From Chlorobiaceae bacterium (lineage in GTDB: Bacteria; Bacteroidota; Ignavibacteria; UBA10030; SZUA-254): DNA of 64,000 nt. The position numbers and the translations under genes were made by a program. Where the stretch lies: positions 1-64,000 of the forward strand of contig PNNN01000067.1 in assembly GCA_013824245.1 (NCBI GenBank), written 5' to 3'. Shown here one piece after another: positions 10,767 to 19,959 of this stretch. A model generated the notes under the pieces. The model searched no databases. It was not told the DNA's origin and was given only the letters and a program-made list of their open reading frames with translations. The stretch's first letter is position 1; the number at the start of each line of letters is the position of its first letter.

Positions 10767-11725
10767 TTCATCCTCATTTGATCCAACAAAACTGCAAAAA
10801 GAATTACAACACCAAGCACCACCATTTGAACATACGATCCGACGTTAAGAAGATTTAAACCGTTACGCAGTATGCCGATGAGCATCGCGCCTAAAAATGT
10901 TCCAACGATTGTACCTCGACCTCCAAATAAACTTGTACCACCTACAACGACAGCGGCTATCACATCCATCTCGTACATCAATCCGGCATTCGGCTGTCCG
11001 GAGTTCATTCGTGATGCCAGCAGAATTCCGCTGATTGCGGAAAGAACTCCACTGATAATATAAACAGATAACAATGTGCGGTTTACGTTTATGCCTGCCA
11101 ATCGTGCTGCTTCTTTGTTGCCGCCGACAGCATAAACATATCTGCCAAACTTTGTATGTTTCAGGATTGTGTATGCAACAATGTAAACACATATCATAAT
11201 AATAGTGGGAATCGGAATACCGAAAACTCTTCCGCTTCCAAGAAAACTAAATTCATCCGGAAATCCCCAAATCGGCCTGCCGTCTGTGTACATGTAAGAT
11301 GCGCCGCGCCAGATCGTCATGAGTGATAGCGTAACGATAAAGGGAGTAATGTTGAATCGCGTAACAAACAATCCGGCAATTGAGCCGGAAAATATTCCAA
11401 TCGAAAGCGCAATAACTACCGCCAAAGGAAATGAAAGTGCGAACGGTAAATCAAGTTTCAATACGCTCGTTGCAATGACACCGCTGAACGCAACCATTGC
11501 GCCCACCGATAGATCAATGCCGGCGGTTAGAATAACGAACGTCATCCCCGCCGCTATTATTGCAATAATGGAGGTCTGGAGTGTAACATTTAGAATATTT
11601 TCGGCTGTAAAGAAATACGGCGATAGAGAAGAGAATAAAGCGATTTCGGCAAGAAGGGCGATCGCAATTCCAAATTCACCGATGATGGTTTTGATTTTTT
11701 TTGATCGTGGTAATTGCTCAACCAT
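10763..11725 (-). CDS. sugar ABC transporter permease (RbsC-like)
   Basis: AGIDLSVGAMVAFSGV, GGNKEAARLAGINV, VVGGTSLFGGRGTIVGTFLGAMLIGILRNGLNLL; ORF extends to 11746, ATG at 11725 preferred. Confidence 0.93.
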   Translation of the reverse strand: MVEQLPRSKKIKTIIGEFGIAIALLAEIALFSSLSPYFFTAENILNVTLQTSIIAIIAAGMTFVILTAGIDLSVGAMVAFSGVIATSVLKLDLPFALSFPLAVVIALSIGIFSGSIAGLFVTRFNITPFIVTLSLMTIWRGASYMYTDGRPIWGFPDEFSFLGSGRVFGIPIPTIIMICVYIVAYTILKHTKFGRYVYAVGGNKEAARLAGINVNRTLLSVYIISGVLSAISGILLASRMNSGQPNAGLMYEMDVIAAVVVGGTSLFGGRGTIVGTFLGAMLIGILRNGLNLLNVGSYVQMVVLGVVILFAVLLDQMRMK

Positions 11726-13223
11726 GTGTTGCCTCCAAGTTGCCACCGGTAGCGAGCGTCATTATTTTTTCCTGCGTCGCTTCTGAACGAGACAGAACTC
11801 CCGTTAATTTTCCTTCACACATTACCGCGATCCGATCACTAATGCCGAGAAGCTCCGGGAGATCGGAAGAAATCACGATCACTCCGACTCCATCTTTCGC
11901 TAATTGGTTGATAAGGTTGTAGATTTCGTATTTCACACCGACATCGATGCCGACAGTCGGCTCATCAAAGATAAGCAATTTCGATTTCGTGAAAAGCCAT
12001 CGGGCAAGCACAACTTTTTGCCTGTTGCCGCCGCTTAAATTTTCAACCTCCTGTTCAATCGAAGGTGTTTTGATTCTCAGATCATTAGTAAATTTATCAG
12101 CTACCGAATTTTCCTTTGAGCGATTTATGAAAAATCCTTTCACAACATCATGAAGATTTGAAAGAGATATATTTTCTCTCACGTTCATCTGCATAATCAG
12201 ACCATATTTGTTCCGATCTTCTGTGAGAAGTCCTATTCCAAGATCGATAGCTTCGCGAGGAGATTTGGGATAAATTTCTTTTCCTTCTAAATAAATGAAC
12301 CCGCTTTCTTTTCTATCTGCACCGAAGATTACGCGGGCAAACTCGCTTCTACCCGCACCAACAAGTCCGGAAAATCCCAAAATTTCTCCGCGGTAAACAT
12401 TTAGATTGATATCTTTTAAAATACCGGCATTGAGATTTTCGATTCGAAGTATTTCCTCTCCGCGTTTCAATTCAATCTTTGGATATTCCTGCTCAAGTTC
12501 TCTTCCAACCATCCATCTAACCAAACTTCTGCGATCTGATTCTGCAACATTGCAGCTATGAATATATTTTCCGTCACGCAACACAGTCAATCGATCACCA
12601 ATTTCGAAAATTTCCTCAAGCCGGTGCGAGATATAAATTATTCCAACGCTGTCCTGTTTTAATTTTTTAATGACTGCGAACAGATTTTTCAATTCATTTT
12701 CAGTCAATGCCGCCGACGGCTCATCCATCGCGAGAATACGGACTTTCTTGGAAATTGCCTTGGCTATCTCTACAATTTGTCGTTGTGCAACACTCAAGGA
12801 ACTCACAATTGCTGTTGTGGGAATTTCTTCGCCAAGCTGAGTAAGGGATGTCCGTGCAATCTCATTCATCTTCTTGAAGTCAACAAATGGAGATTTGCCT
12901 TTGGTCGGTTCATTGCCGAGAAGAATATTTTCGGCAACCGTCAACTCAGGAACCAATTTAAAATCCTGATAAATCATTCCAATTCCGGCTTTTTGGGAAT
13001 CTGCCGGTGAATGAAATTCGACTTCTTTTCCATCTATGAGAATTGTGCCGCTATCTTTCTTGATAGCTCCTGAAAGTACTTTCATGAGAGTGGATTTGCC
13101 GGCGCCGTTTTCACCGAGAAGACAATGGACTTCGCCGGCACGAAGATCGAAGTTCACATCCGACAACGCTAGCACTCCGGGGTACTGCTTACGGATGTTT
13201 TGCATTTGGAGGAGAGACGTCAC
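11718..13223 (-). CDS. sugar ABC transporter ATP-binding protein (RbsA-like, two ABC domains)
   Basis: Two ABC cassettes: LLGENGAGKSTLMKVLSG and a C-terminal LSGGNRQKVVLARWL; ORF opens at 13247, GTG at 13223 or ATG at 13205 possible. Confidence 0.92.
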   Translation of the reverse strand: MTSLLQMQNIRKQYPGVLALSDVNFDLRAGEVHCLLGENGAGKSTLMKVLSGAIKKDSGTILIDGKEVEFHSPADSQKAGIGMIYQDFKLVPELTVAENILLGNEPTKGKSPFVDFKKMNEIARTSLTQLGEEIPTTAIVSSLSVAQRQIVEIAKAISKKVRILAMDEPSAALTENELKNLFAVIKKLKQDSVGIIYISHRLEEIFEIGDRLTVLRDGKYIHSCNVAESDRRSLVRWMVGRELEQEYPKIELKRGEEILRIENLNAGILKDINLNVYRGEILGFSGLVGAGRSEFARVIFGADRKESGFIYLEGKEIYPKSPREAIDLGIGLLTEDRNKYGLIMQMNVRENISLSNLHDVVKGFFINRSKENSVADKFTNDLRIKTPSIEQEVENLSGGNRQKVVLARWLFTKSKLLIFDEPTVGIDVGVKYEIYNLINQLAKDGVGVIVISSDLPELLGISDRIAVMCEGKLTGVLSRSEATQEKIMTLATGGNLEATHG

Positions 13224-13233
13224 AGTTTTAATC

Positions 13234-13328
13234 GACCCCCTCTTCAATTCTCCCCCTTATTAAGGGGGAGAAAGTTTGTTTTCTCTGCTTAATAATAGAA
13301 AGAGCAACCTTTGCAAAACATGGGGTCA
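13234..13328. repeat. palindromic repeat element with GACCCC/GGGGTC ends
   Basis: GACCCCC...GGGGTC termini; internal near-perfect hairpin TTCTCCCCCTTA-T-TAAGGGGGAGAA (13248-13272). Confidence 0.55.
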
Positions 13329-13353
13329 TATTTAAACACAAATACAACTTCAT

Positions 13354-14274
13354 CTACTTAACTGATTCTTTTTGCAACGCTTCTTTATCAACAATACCAA
13401 CTTCCACGGGAACGATTTTGGGAACCTGAGTTCCTGAGAAAAATTCTTTTATTTTCTGGATTGTTGTCTTACCGATTTTCTTTGGATTCTGGATGACATC
13501 GGCTTTCAAAGGAGTATCTTTCAGTATTGCATCGCGTGCAGGTGGTGTTGCATCGTAGCCTACAATCTTTATGTTCGTACGTTTATATTGCATTACCGCA
13601 TCAAGTGCGCCAAGTGCGGAATCATCATTGATACCGAAGATTCCATCGAGGTCAGGATGCGCTTGCAAAACATCAGAAGTAATTTGCATCGCCTTATCGC
13701 GGACACCCTCCGCATTTAAGTCTGCAACGATTTTGATGTCGGGATATTTTGCAATGACGTCTTTAAATCCTTGAGTTCGATCCAGCACAGAGGTCACCGT
13801 CGGTTGACCGATGATTGCGACTTTTCCTTTGCCGTTTAAAACTTTTGCAAGATATTCTCCCGCCAATCTTCCGCCGGCAACATTATCCGAAGCGATGTGG
13901 CTGACGATCTCACCTTCCTGTGAGGCAATATCGGCAGTGAAGACAGGAATCTTCGCGTCATTTGCTTTTTTTATTGCCGGACCGACACCGCGTGAATCTA
14001 CCGGACAGACGATGATAGCATCAACTTTCCGCGTAATGAAATCCTCAATCTGATTGCTTTGTTTCCCAAGATCAAAATCACCAGCGGTGACAATTAACTC
14101 GTAACCGTTCTTTGCGGCTTCGGTTTTCAGACCTTCTTCTAAATCTTTGTAGAAGACATGCGCGCGAGTGAGAAGCGTGACACCGATGGTTTTGGTGGAT
14201 TTGGTTTCTTGTTTTTTGCTACAAGAAATGATAAATAGGCAGAACACTAAAATTGCTGTAACTACATATTTCAT
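13354..14274 (-). CDS. periplasmic sugar-binding lipoprotein (RbsB-like)
   Basis: Lipobox FIISCSKK; VDAIIVCPVDSRGVGPAIKKANDAKIPVFTAD; IFGINDDSALGALDA. Confidence 0.92.
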   Translation of the reverse strand: MKYVVTAILVFCLFIISCSKKQETKSTKTIGVTLLTRAHVFYKDLEEGLKTEAAKNGYELIVTAGDFDLGKQSNQIEDFITRKVDAIIVCPVDSRGVGPAIKKANDAKIPVFTADIASQEGEIVSHIASDNVAGGRLAGEYLAKVLNGKGKVAIIGQPTVTSVLDRTQGFKDVIAKYPDIKIVADLNAEGVRDKAMQITSDVLQAHPDLDGIFGINDDSALGALDAVMQYKRTNIKIVGYDATPPARDAILKDTPLKADVIQNPKKIGKTTIQKIKEFFSGTQVPKIVPVEVGIVDKEALQKESVK

Positions 14275-14317
14275 AAAATTTCCTTTTTTACTTTTTCCTT
14301 TTTAATTTTTAATTGAT

Positions 14318-15274
14318 TCAGAATTTTCCGGTCTTCCATTTTTCGGCATACTCTTCAACATTTTCTTTTGTAATAATATCGAGTCCGGAATCAATTACAG
14401 GCTCGGTGGGAGTTTTACCTTCTTTGAACTCTTTCAGCAGTCTGATGCTTTCATATCCCCAGCCCCATAGTTTTTGGCCCATTAAAACTTGCACATACCC
14501 TTGTCGGACATAATCAAGCTGTTCGGGCAATGCATCAATTGAAACAACAAACAGATCACCCGGTTTCTTTGCGGCAAATGGACCGGGAGGCGGGGTAAAC
14601 AGCGCCCATGCGCCCGGCAAAACCCAGCCATTAAGATCGGGATGTGCCTGTATTGCCGCTTCCATTCCGCTTACACCCTTATTCACATCATCGTAACAAT
14701 ATTCTGTTGCAACAACTTTAATATCGGGATAAGCTTTGAAGGACTCAAGAATTCCCTGTCGTCGTTCTTCGAGATTAGGCGCACCCGGCGTTCCCATCAG
14801 CATTGCGACATTTCCTTTCGTTCCCATCAGCTTCACAAGATGCTCTGCCATCTGTTTTCCGCTTGGGAAGTTGGCTGTTCCGTAATATGCAAACCGTTTG
14901 CTCTTCGGCGCGTCCGAATCGAAGCAGACAACAGGAATTCCCGCATCAACAGCTTTGTTGATAGATTCGGTAAGCGCATCGGCATCGTTGACGGAGACGG
15001 CGATGCCGTCAACTTTCTTCTCTATCAAACTTTCGATGATTTGTGCCTGTTCGACTGCATCAGACTTAACGGGTGCAAAACGCTGGACTTCTATCTTTCC
15101 AGCACCCAAATCTTTCGCCGCTCCTTGAGCGCCCTGCCATGCAAGTTGAAAGACTGGGTTATCCAATAGTTTTGGCACGAAAGCGAAAACCAATTTCTTC
15201 TCTTCCTGCTTCTTGCCGCAACCGGAGAGAAGAAGAAGGATGATGGCAACGATTATAGATAGATATTTTTTCAT
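14318..15274 (-). CDS. second periplasmic sugar-binding lipoprotein (RbsB-like)
   Basis: Lipobox LLSGCGKK; KKVDGIAVSVNDADALTESINKAVDAGIPVVCFDSDAP. Confidence 0.92.
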   Translation of the reverse strand: MKKYLSIIVAIILLLLSGCGKKQEEKKLVFAFVPKLLDNPVFQLAWQGAQGAAKDLGAGKIEVQRFAPVKSDAVEQAQIIESLIEKKVDGIAVSVNDADALTESINKAVDAGIPVVCFDSDAPKSKRFAYYGTANFPSGKQMAEHLVKLMGTKGNVAMLMGTPGAPNLEERRQGILESFKAYPDIKVVATEYCYDDVNKGVSGMEAAIQAHPDLNGWVLPGAWALFTPPPGPFAAKKPGDLFVVSIDALPEQLDYVRQGYVQVLMGQKLWGWGYESIRLLKEFKEGKTPTEPVIDSGLDIITKENVEEYAEKWKTGKF

Positions 15275-15310
15275 TTGGATTTCCTTAAGTTAACATTTGT
15301 AGATCCCAGT

Positions 15311-15403
15311 TTGACCCTCTCCCAGTCACTTCGTGACATCCCTCTCCCGATCCTTCGACTTCGCTCTGGACGAGTTCGGGAGAGGGATTATAGGGTGAGG
15401 GTT
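15311..15403. repeat. palindromic intergenic repeat element
   Basis: CCCTCTCCCGA (15340-15350) and TCGGGAGAGGG (15376-15386) form a perfect 11 bp inverted repeat; flanking GTCACTTCGTGAC hairpin and GACCCTCTCCC...GGGTGAGGGTT outer arms. Confidence 0.65.
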
Positions 15404-15411
15404 TTAAGATG

Positions 15412-16356
15412 TCACCTTTTCGTTTTCCTATCCAATATAACAGCTAACAAAATTACAAGTCCGATTGCAACCTGCTGCCAGTAAGCAGAGACATTCAGAA
15501 GAACTAAGCCATTCCGCAAAATCCCCATTAATAAAGAACCGACAATAACACCAATAATAGATCCGCGCCCGCCGCTCAAACTTACACCGCCAATCACGGC
15601 AGCCGCAATAACATCAAGTTCATAACCAAGCCCGGATGTTGACTGACCGACCCCGAATCGAGCAGTGAATAAAACTCCGGCAATGCCAGCCGCAAGTCCG
15701 CATAAAGTATAAACCAAAATTTTCATTCTTCCAACATTCACACCGCTAAAGTATGACGCTTCTTCGTTTCCGCCGATTGCATAAATGTATCGTCCCCATT
15801 TTGTTGCTTTGAGGAAATATCCGATTGCGACAGCGAAGATTATCAGAATTAAAATTGGAATCGGAATATCTAAAATAGCGCCTTGTCCGACAGCAATAAA
15901 TTCCGGCGGAAGATTTCTTATTGTTTCACCGCCCGTTAGTGCGAACGCGAGACCGCGCGCTATACTCATCATTCCCAATGTCGCAATGAAGGGAGGTAAT
16001 TTTGTTTCGGTTACTAATATTCCATTAACAAATCCACTCAGCAATCCGACAACAAGACCTGCAATCGAAGCAGAGAAAATATCTATTCCATTATTTAAAA
16101 GAACGGCGGTAACAACACCAGAAAAGCCGAGAATAGAGCCGACTGATAAATCAATTCCACCCGAAATGATTACAGGCGCTACACCAATTGCCATGATTGC
16201 TATGAATGACAGAGCGCGAATGACCTGAGAAATATTAGACCAGTTTAGAAAAGTAGATTCGAACGAACCATCACTTCCGAAGGAAGAGGTGAGAATCGTT
16301 AGAAGGAGCACTTCTACGACCAGGGCGAGCCAGATGCCGAGATGTTTGGATTTCAA
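15412..16356 (-). CDS. second sugar ABC transporter permease (RbsC-like)
   Basis: SGGIDLSVGSILGFSGVV, GGNEEASYFSGVNV, VIGGVSLSGGRGSIIGVIVGSLLMGILRNGLVLL. Confidence 0.93.
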   Translation of the reverse strand: MKSKHLGIWLALVVEVLLLTILTSSFGSDGSFESTFLNWSNISQVIRALSFIAIMAIGVAPVIISGGIDLSVGSILGFSGVVTAVLLNNGIDIFSASIAGLVVGLLSGFVNGILVTETKLPPFIATLGMMSIARGLAFALTGGETIRNLPPEFIAVGQGAILDIPIPILILIIFAVAIGYFLKATKWGRYIYAIGGNEEASYFSGVNVGRMKILVYTLCGLAAGIAGVLFTARFGVGQSTSGLGYELDVIAAAVIGGVSLSGGRGSIIGVIVGSLLMGILRNGLVLLNVSAYWQQVAIGLVILLAVILDRKTKR

Positions 16357-16562
16357 GTTCTAATTTAAATAAATTTTGAACGATGAATAACTTACTAATT
16401 ACCGTTACAAAGCGGAATGTTTTATCTTACAAAGAAAAGATGGAAAAATCAATTCGCATAAAATATTGTCGTCGATTTATGAGATAAATGTAAAATGCGG
16501 TTTTATTAGATGGATTTGAAGAGAGAAATGATATAAATCCGCGATAATCTCTCCCCCGCAAT

Positions 16563-16636
16563 TTGTAACATCACCGAACCTATTTTCTTTTACCTCACGC
16601 GAGGTTCCCCATCGTACGGGAATGAATATGTTACAA
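16563..16636. repeat. structured intergenic inverted-repeat element
   Basis: Outer TTGTAACAT (16563-16571) / ATGTTACAA (16628-16636); inner ACCTCACGCGAGGT and TTCCCCATCGTACGGGAA. Confidence 0.5.
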
Positions 16637-16686
16637 TACTGGACCGTAAAAAGAAACGGGATATTTCTTTTCTATTCCTGAGAAAT

Positions 16687-17448
16687 TTATTTCAACTTCT
16701 CTAACTTTTCTCTCGTTCTTTTTGCGAACGGACTTGCCGGATATTTTTTTAGAAGGGTTTCGTATGCCTCTCCCGCTTTAGCACTGTTGCCCATCGCCTT
16801 GTAACTGTTCCCAATCATAATTTGGGCATCATCCTTTTTTTCTGAAACTTGGAATGTAAATATTTTTTCAAAATGTTCAATCGCATCGGTGTATCGGTGC
16901 GAACCGTAGGCGCATTCTCCTAACCAGTATTCACAATTATCTAAAAGTGTCGGGTGAATGTCGCTTTTCTGCACCATACCAATCAACCGTGCCGCTTCAT
17001 CATATTTTCTTTCGTTGAATAGCCGGAGTGCGTTGGCATAACTTTCCCTCGGATTCAATAAAGTTGGCTCTACATCAACTTTCGCCGGCTCCGTCTTTTT
17101 GTCTTTCCACTCAGCGAGTTCGGTTTCAAGTTCGGCAACGCGAGCAGTTACGGTTCTTTTTTCTACTTCGCACTTGGCAACTTGCTGCTGCAACGATTCA
17201 TTTTGATTGCGAAGGTCTGTTACTTCTTTCTGCATCATTTCTGTTGGGCTGGGCATTGCCGGAGCTTCCGGTTCTTTAGCAACCTCATCAGATCCTCCGC
17301 AGCCGAGTTGAGTAACGATTAAAAAAAATATAATTATTCCGGATAAAAAACTTGAACGAGCGTTTAACAGCATCTTTAATCCTTTTGGTGGTATTTTTTT
17401 TAAGAGAGGAACTGCGCTTAATTTATTGAAAATGTTTAAGAAAAGCAA
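16687..17448 (-). CDS. coiled-coil/TPR lipoprotein, YbgF/CpoB-like
   Basis: Lipobox-like TQLGCGG; coiled coil; Tol-Pal-like TPR block (YANALRLFNERKYDEAARLIG... IGNSYKAMGNSAKAGEAYETLLKKYPASPFAKRTREKL). Confidence 0.75.
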   Translation of the reverse strand: MLFLNIFNKLSAVPLLKKIPPKGLKMLLNARSSFLSGIIIFFLIVTQLGCGGSDEVAKEPEAPAMPSPTEMMQKEVTDLRNQNESLQQQVAKCEVEKRTVTARVAELETELAEWKDKKTEPAKVDVEPTLLNPRESYANALRLFNERKYDEAARLIGMVQKSDIHPTLLDNCEYWLGECAYGSHRYTDAIEHFEKIFTFQVSEKKDDAQIMIGNSYKAMGNSAKAGEAYETLLKKYPASPFAKRTREKLEKLK

Positions 17449-17518
17449 AAAAAGTTTGAGAATCGTGAGGTAAATTACTATATTTTTTCATCATAAAACA
17501 TTTGAATTACTATTTATA

Positions 17519-19198
17519 ATGAAAACAATTCTTATATTTGCGCTTATTTTGTTCGTTTGGGGGTGTTCCGGGTCGCGCAGCATCCCGACTCAAGTAACCG
17601 ATGCGCAAAGAAATTTATCTCTCGAGCATTTCATCGCCGGAAGCGCTCTCGACCAAAAGGGCGAATTTGCAAAAGCCATATTAGAATATCAGGATGCGCT
17701 ACAGTTAATGCAAGATCCGGCTATTTATAATGCTATGGCAAAAGATTATTCACTTCTCGGTAAACACGAGCTTGCAATGAACTCTGGGCGCGAAGCCGTA
17801 AAGCTCGATGCTAACAACCGGGTTTACCGGCAAACACTTGCAGAAATTTATTTGAACGCATTCGCTTTCGAGGATGCATTAAAAGAATATGAAGAACTGG
17901 TTAGAATAGATCCTTCTTATCAGGAAGCATGGTTAACGCTCGCGCGGCTTCGTCAAATCCGTGGTCCACAAAAATCTCTCGATACTTATAAAGAAATTTT
18001 AAATCGATTTGGTCCTATCGGAGATGTCTACCTGCAAATGGCACAGCTTTACGCCGCCACCGGAAAGTTGAGTGATGCTGCCGTGGCATTGCGAGGCATG
18101 CTCGTTTTAGATCCGGGGAATTATGAGATTACAAAATCTCTTGGAGATATTTTTCTGCGCCAAGACAGCGTTGATGCCGCGCTGAATATTTATAACGATC
18201 TAGCAAACAGGCGTCCCGACGATGTTGAACTGCGCGCCGCGATGGCTCATGCATATCTGTTGCAGCAAGATTACGACCATGCCGCAATTCAATTCAATCA
18301 GGTTATGGAAAAAGACACAATATCTGCCGATGAACAAATTCGGTTCGGTCAGGTGTTCGTATCTTTTATAGAAAAAGATTCTGCTGTTGCGCCTTATGCG
18401 CTTCGCCTGTTCGATAAGATTAAACAAAAGCACCCCAACGATTGGAGAGCTTATTGGTTTCTCGGAGCCATAAATAATATTCTCCGTAACGACAGTATCG
18501 CGCTGGAATATTTTCACCAAGTTATACAAAAAGCAAAAGGAAATCCCGACGGCTGGATAGGAGCCGCATCGATCTATTACGACAATAACCGGTTTGAAGA
18601 TGCTATAGCGCTTTTAACCGAAGCAAATAAATTTGTTTCAGATGAGTTCCGAATTTATTTCCTTCTCGGAATATCCAATCAGCGAATTCATCGCGCGGTA
18701 GAAGCCGCATCGGCTTTGGAACGCGCTGTACAGCTTAACGAAAAAAATGTCGACGCATTAAGCGCTCTTGGTTTGGTTTACGACGAGTTAAAACGATTCG
18801 ACGATTCCGACAGCATGTACGAACGCGCGTTGCGTCTCGATCCCAAAAATCATCTTCTCTTAAATAATTTCGGATACAGTCTTGCCGAACGCGGCATCGA
18901 ACTTGAACGCGCTCTAAAAATGTCGAAGGAGGCAATCAATCAACAACCCGAGAACCAATCGTATCTTGATACTTATGGATGGATTTTTTATCGTCTTGGA
19001 AATTATAATGAAGCAGAAGAATGGATTAGGCGTGCGATTGAACTTGGATCTAAGAGCAGTGTAATACACGATCATCTGGGTGATATATATTTCAAATTAT
19101 CCAACAAAGAAAAAGCAATAGAATACTGGCAGAAAGCATACGAGTTCGATCCCACAAACGAATCGATAAAAAGTAAAATCCAACGGGGAAGTTTGTGA
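17519..19198 (+). CDS. TPR-repeat lipoprotein
   Basis: Lipobox FVWGCSGS; multiple TPRs over most of its length. Confidence 0.88.
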   Translation: MKTILIFALILFVWGCSGSRSIPTQVTDAQRNLSLEHFIAGSALDQKGEFAKAILEYQDALQLMQDPAIYNAMAKDYSLLGKHELAMNSGREAVKLDANNRVYRQTLAEIYLNAFAFEDALKEYEELVRIDPSYQEAWLTLARLRQIRGPQKSLDTYKEILNRFGPIGDVYLQMAQLYAATGKLSDAAVALRGMLVLDPGNYEITKSLGDIFLRQDSVDAALNIYNDLANRRPDDVELRAAMAHAYLLQQDYDHAAIQFNQVMEKDTISADEQIRFGQVFVSFIEKDSAVAPYALRLFDKIKQKHPNDWRAYWFLGAINNILRNDSIALEYFHQVIQKAKGNPDGWIGAASIYYDNNRFEDAIALLTEANKFVSDEFRIYFLLGISNQRIHRAVEAASALERAVQLNEKNVDALSALGLVYDELKRFDDSDSMYERALRLDPKNHLLLNNFGYSLAERGIELERALKMSKEAINQQPENQSYLDTYGWIFYRLGNYNEAEEWIRRAIELGSKSSVIHDHLGDIYFKLSNKEKAIEYWQKAYEFDPTNESIKSKIQRGSL

Positions 19199-19959
19199 GA
19201 TATATCCATCTCTCAATTATGATAGCCGCCGTCATGATCTTATATTCCGGTTGCAGCAGTTCAAAAAGATTATCGAATAAAACAACTCTCACACCCGGCG
19301 AGCTATTTGAATTATTAAACCGGCGCGCCGATTCGATAAAATCTTTTTATGCCGAGGGAACAATTTCGTTCGAATCTCCGGATGTTTCAAATTCCGGTTC
19401 ATTTCGATTATATATCCAAGGAACAGATTCGGCGCGCATCGATCTGCGCGGTCCGCTTGGAATTCGGGTTGCGACCTTTCTTCTGACAGAAAAAAACGGG
19501 ATTTACTACGATTGGTTCGAAAACCGCGCCGTATTCTCCTCTGATTATTTGAGATCGTCTATCATTCCCATTTCTGTTGAATTTCATCAACTTATCTCTA
19601 TATTAACGTGGGGAATCCCGAATATAAATATAAACGATTCTTTAAATTATTTTTCAATTTCTCCCGAAGAATACTCATTAAACTATATATCTGTTGACGG
19701 AGAAAAAAGGATGTCAATAGATCGTGTTAATTATACCGGAAAATATTATCGATATTCAAAGCCCGATTCAACCATGCAATTGCTTGTGCAATCGTTTCAT
19801 AGTATAGATGCCGGTGGATTGAATTTTCCAGAAACAATCCGCATCACCGACCGTAACGAAACTAACAACATAACGGTTGTATACGACGATATACAATTGA
19901 ATGAGCCCGTAACATGCGCTTTCACGATTCCAAAATCGGCAAAGATAATTTATCGATGA
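19195..19959 (+). CDS. DUF4292-like / LolB-like lipoprotein
   Basis: Lipobox LYSGCSSSK; ADSIKSFYAEGTISFESPDVSNSGSFRLYIQGTDSARIDLRGPLGIRVATF. Confidence 0.7.
   Translation: MRYIHLSIMIAAVMILYSGCSSSKRLSNKTTLTPGELFELLNRRADSIKSFYAEGTISFESPDVSNSGSFRLYIQGTDSARIDLRGPLGIRVATFLLTEKNGIYYDWFENRAVFSSDYLRSSIIPISVEFHQLISILTWGIPNININDSLNYFSISPEEYSLNYISVDGEKRMSIDRVNYTGKYYRYSKPDSTMQLLVQSFHSIDAGGLNFPETIRITDRNETNNITVVYDDIQLNEPVTCAFTIPKSAKIIYR

Noticed and set aside
11319-11786. 155-aa plus-strand ORF
   Set aside because: Antisense to the RbsC-like permease; Ile/Thr/Ala-rich pattern is typical of the reverse of a transporter frame.
14642-15169. 175-aa plus-strand ORF
   Set aside because: Antisense to the second binding protein gene; no signal or domain.
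15170-15185. TGGCACG at 15174-15180 as sigma54 promoter
   Set aside because: Inside a coding region and lacks the -12 TTGC element.
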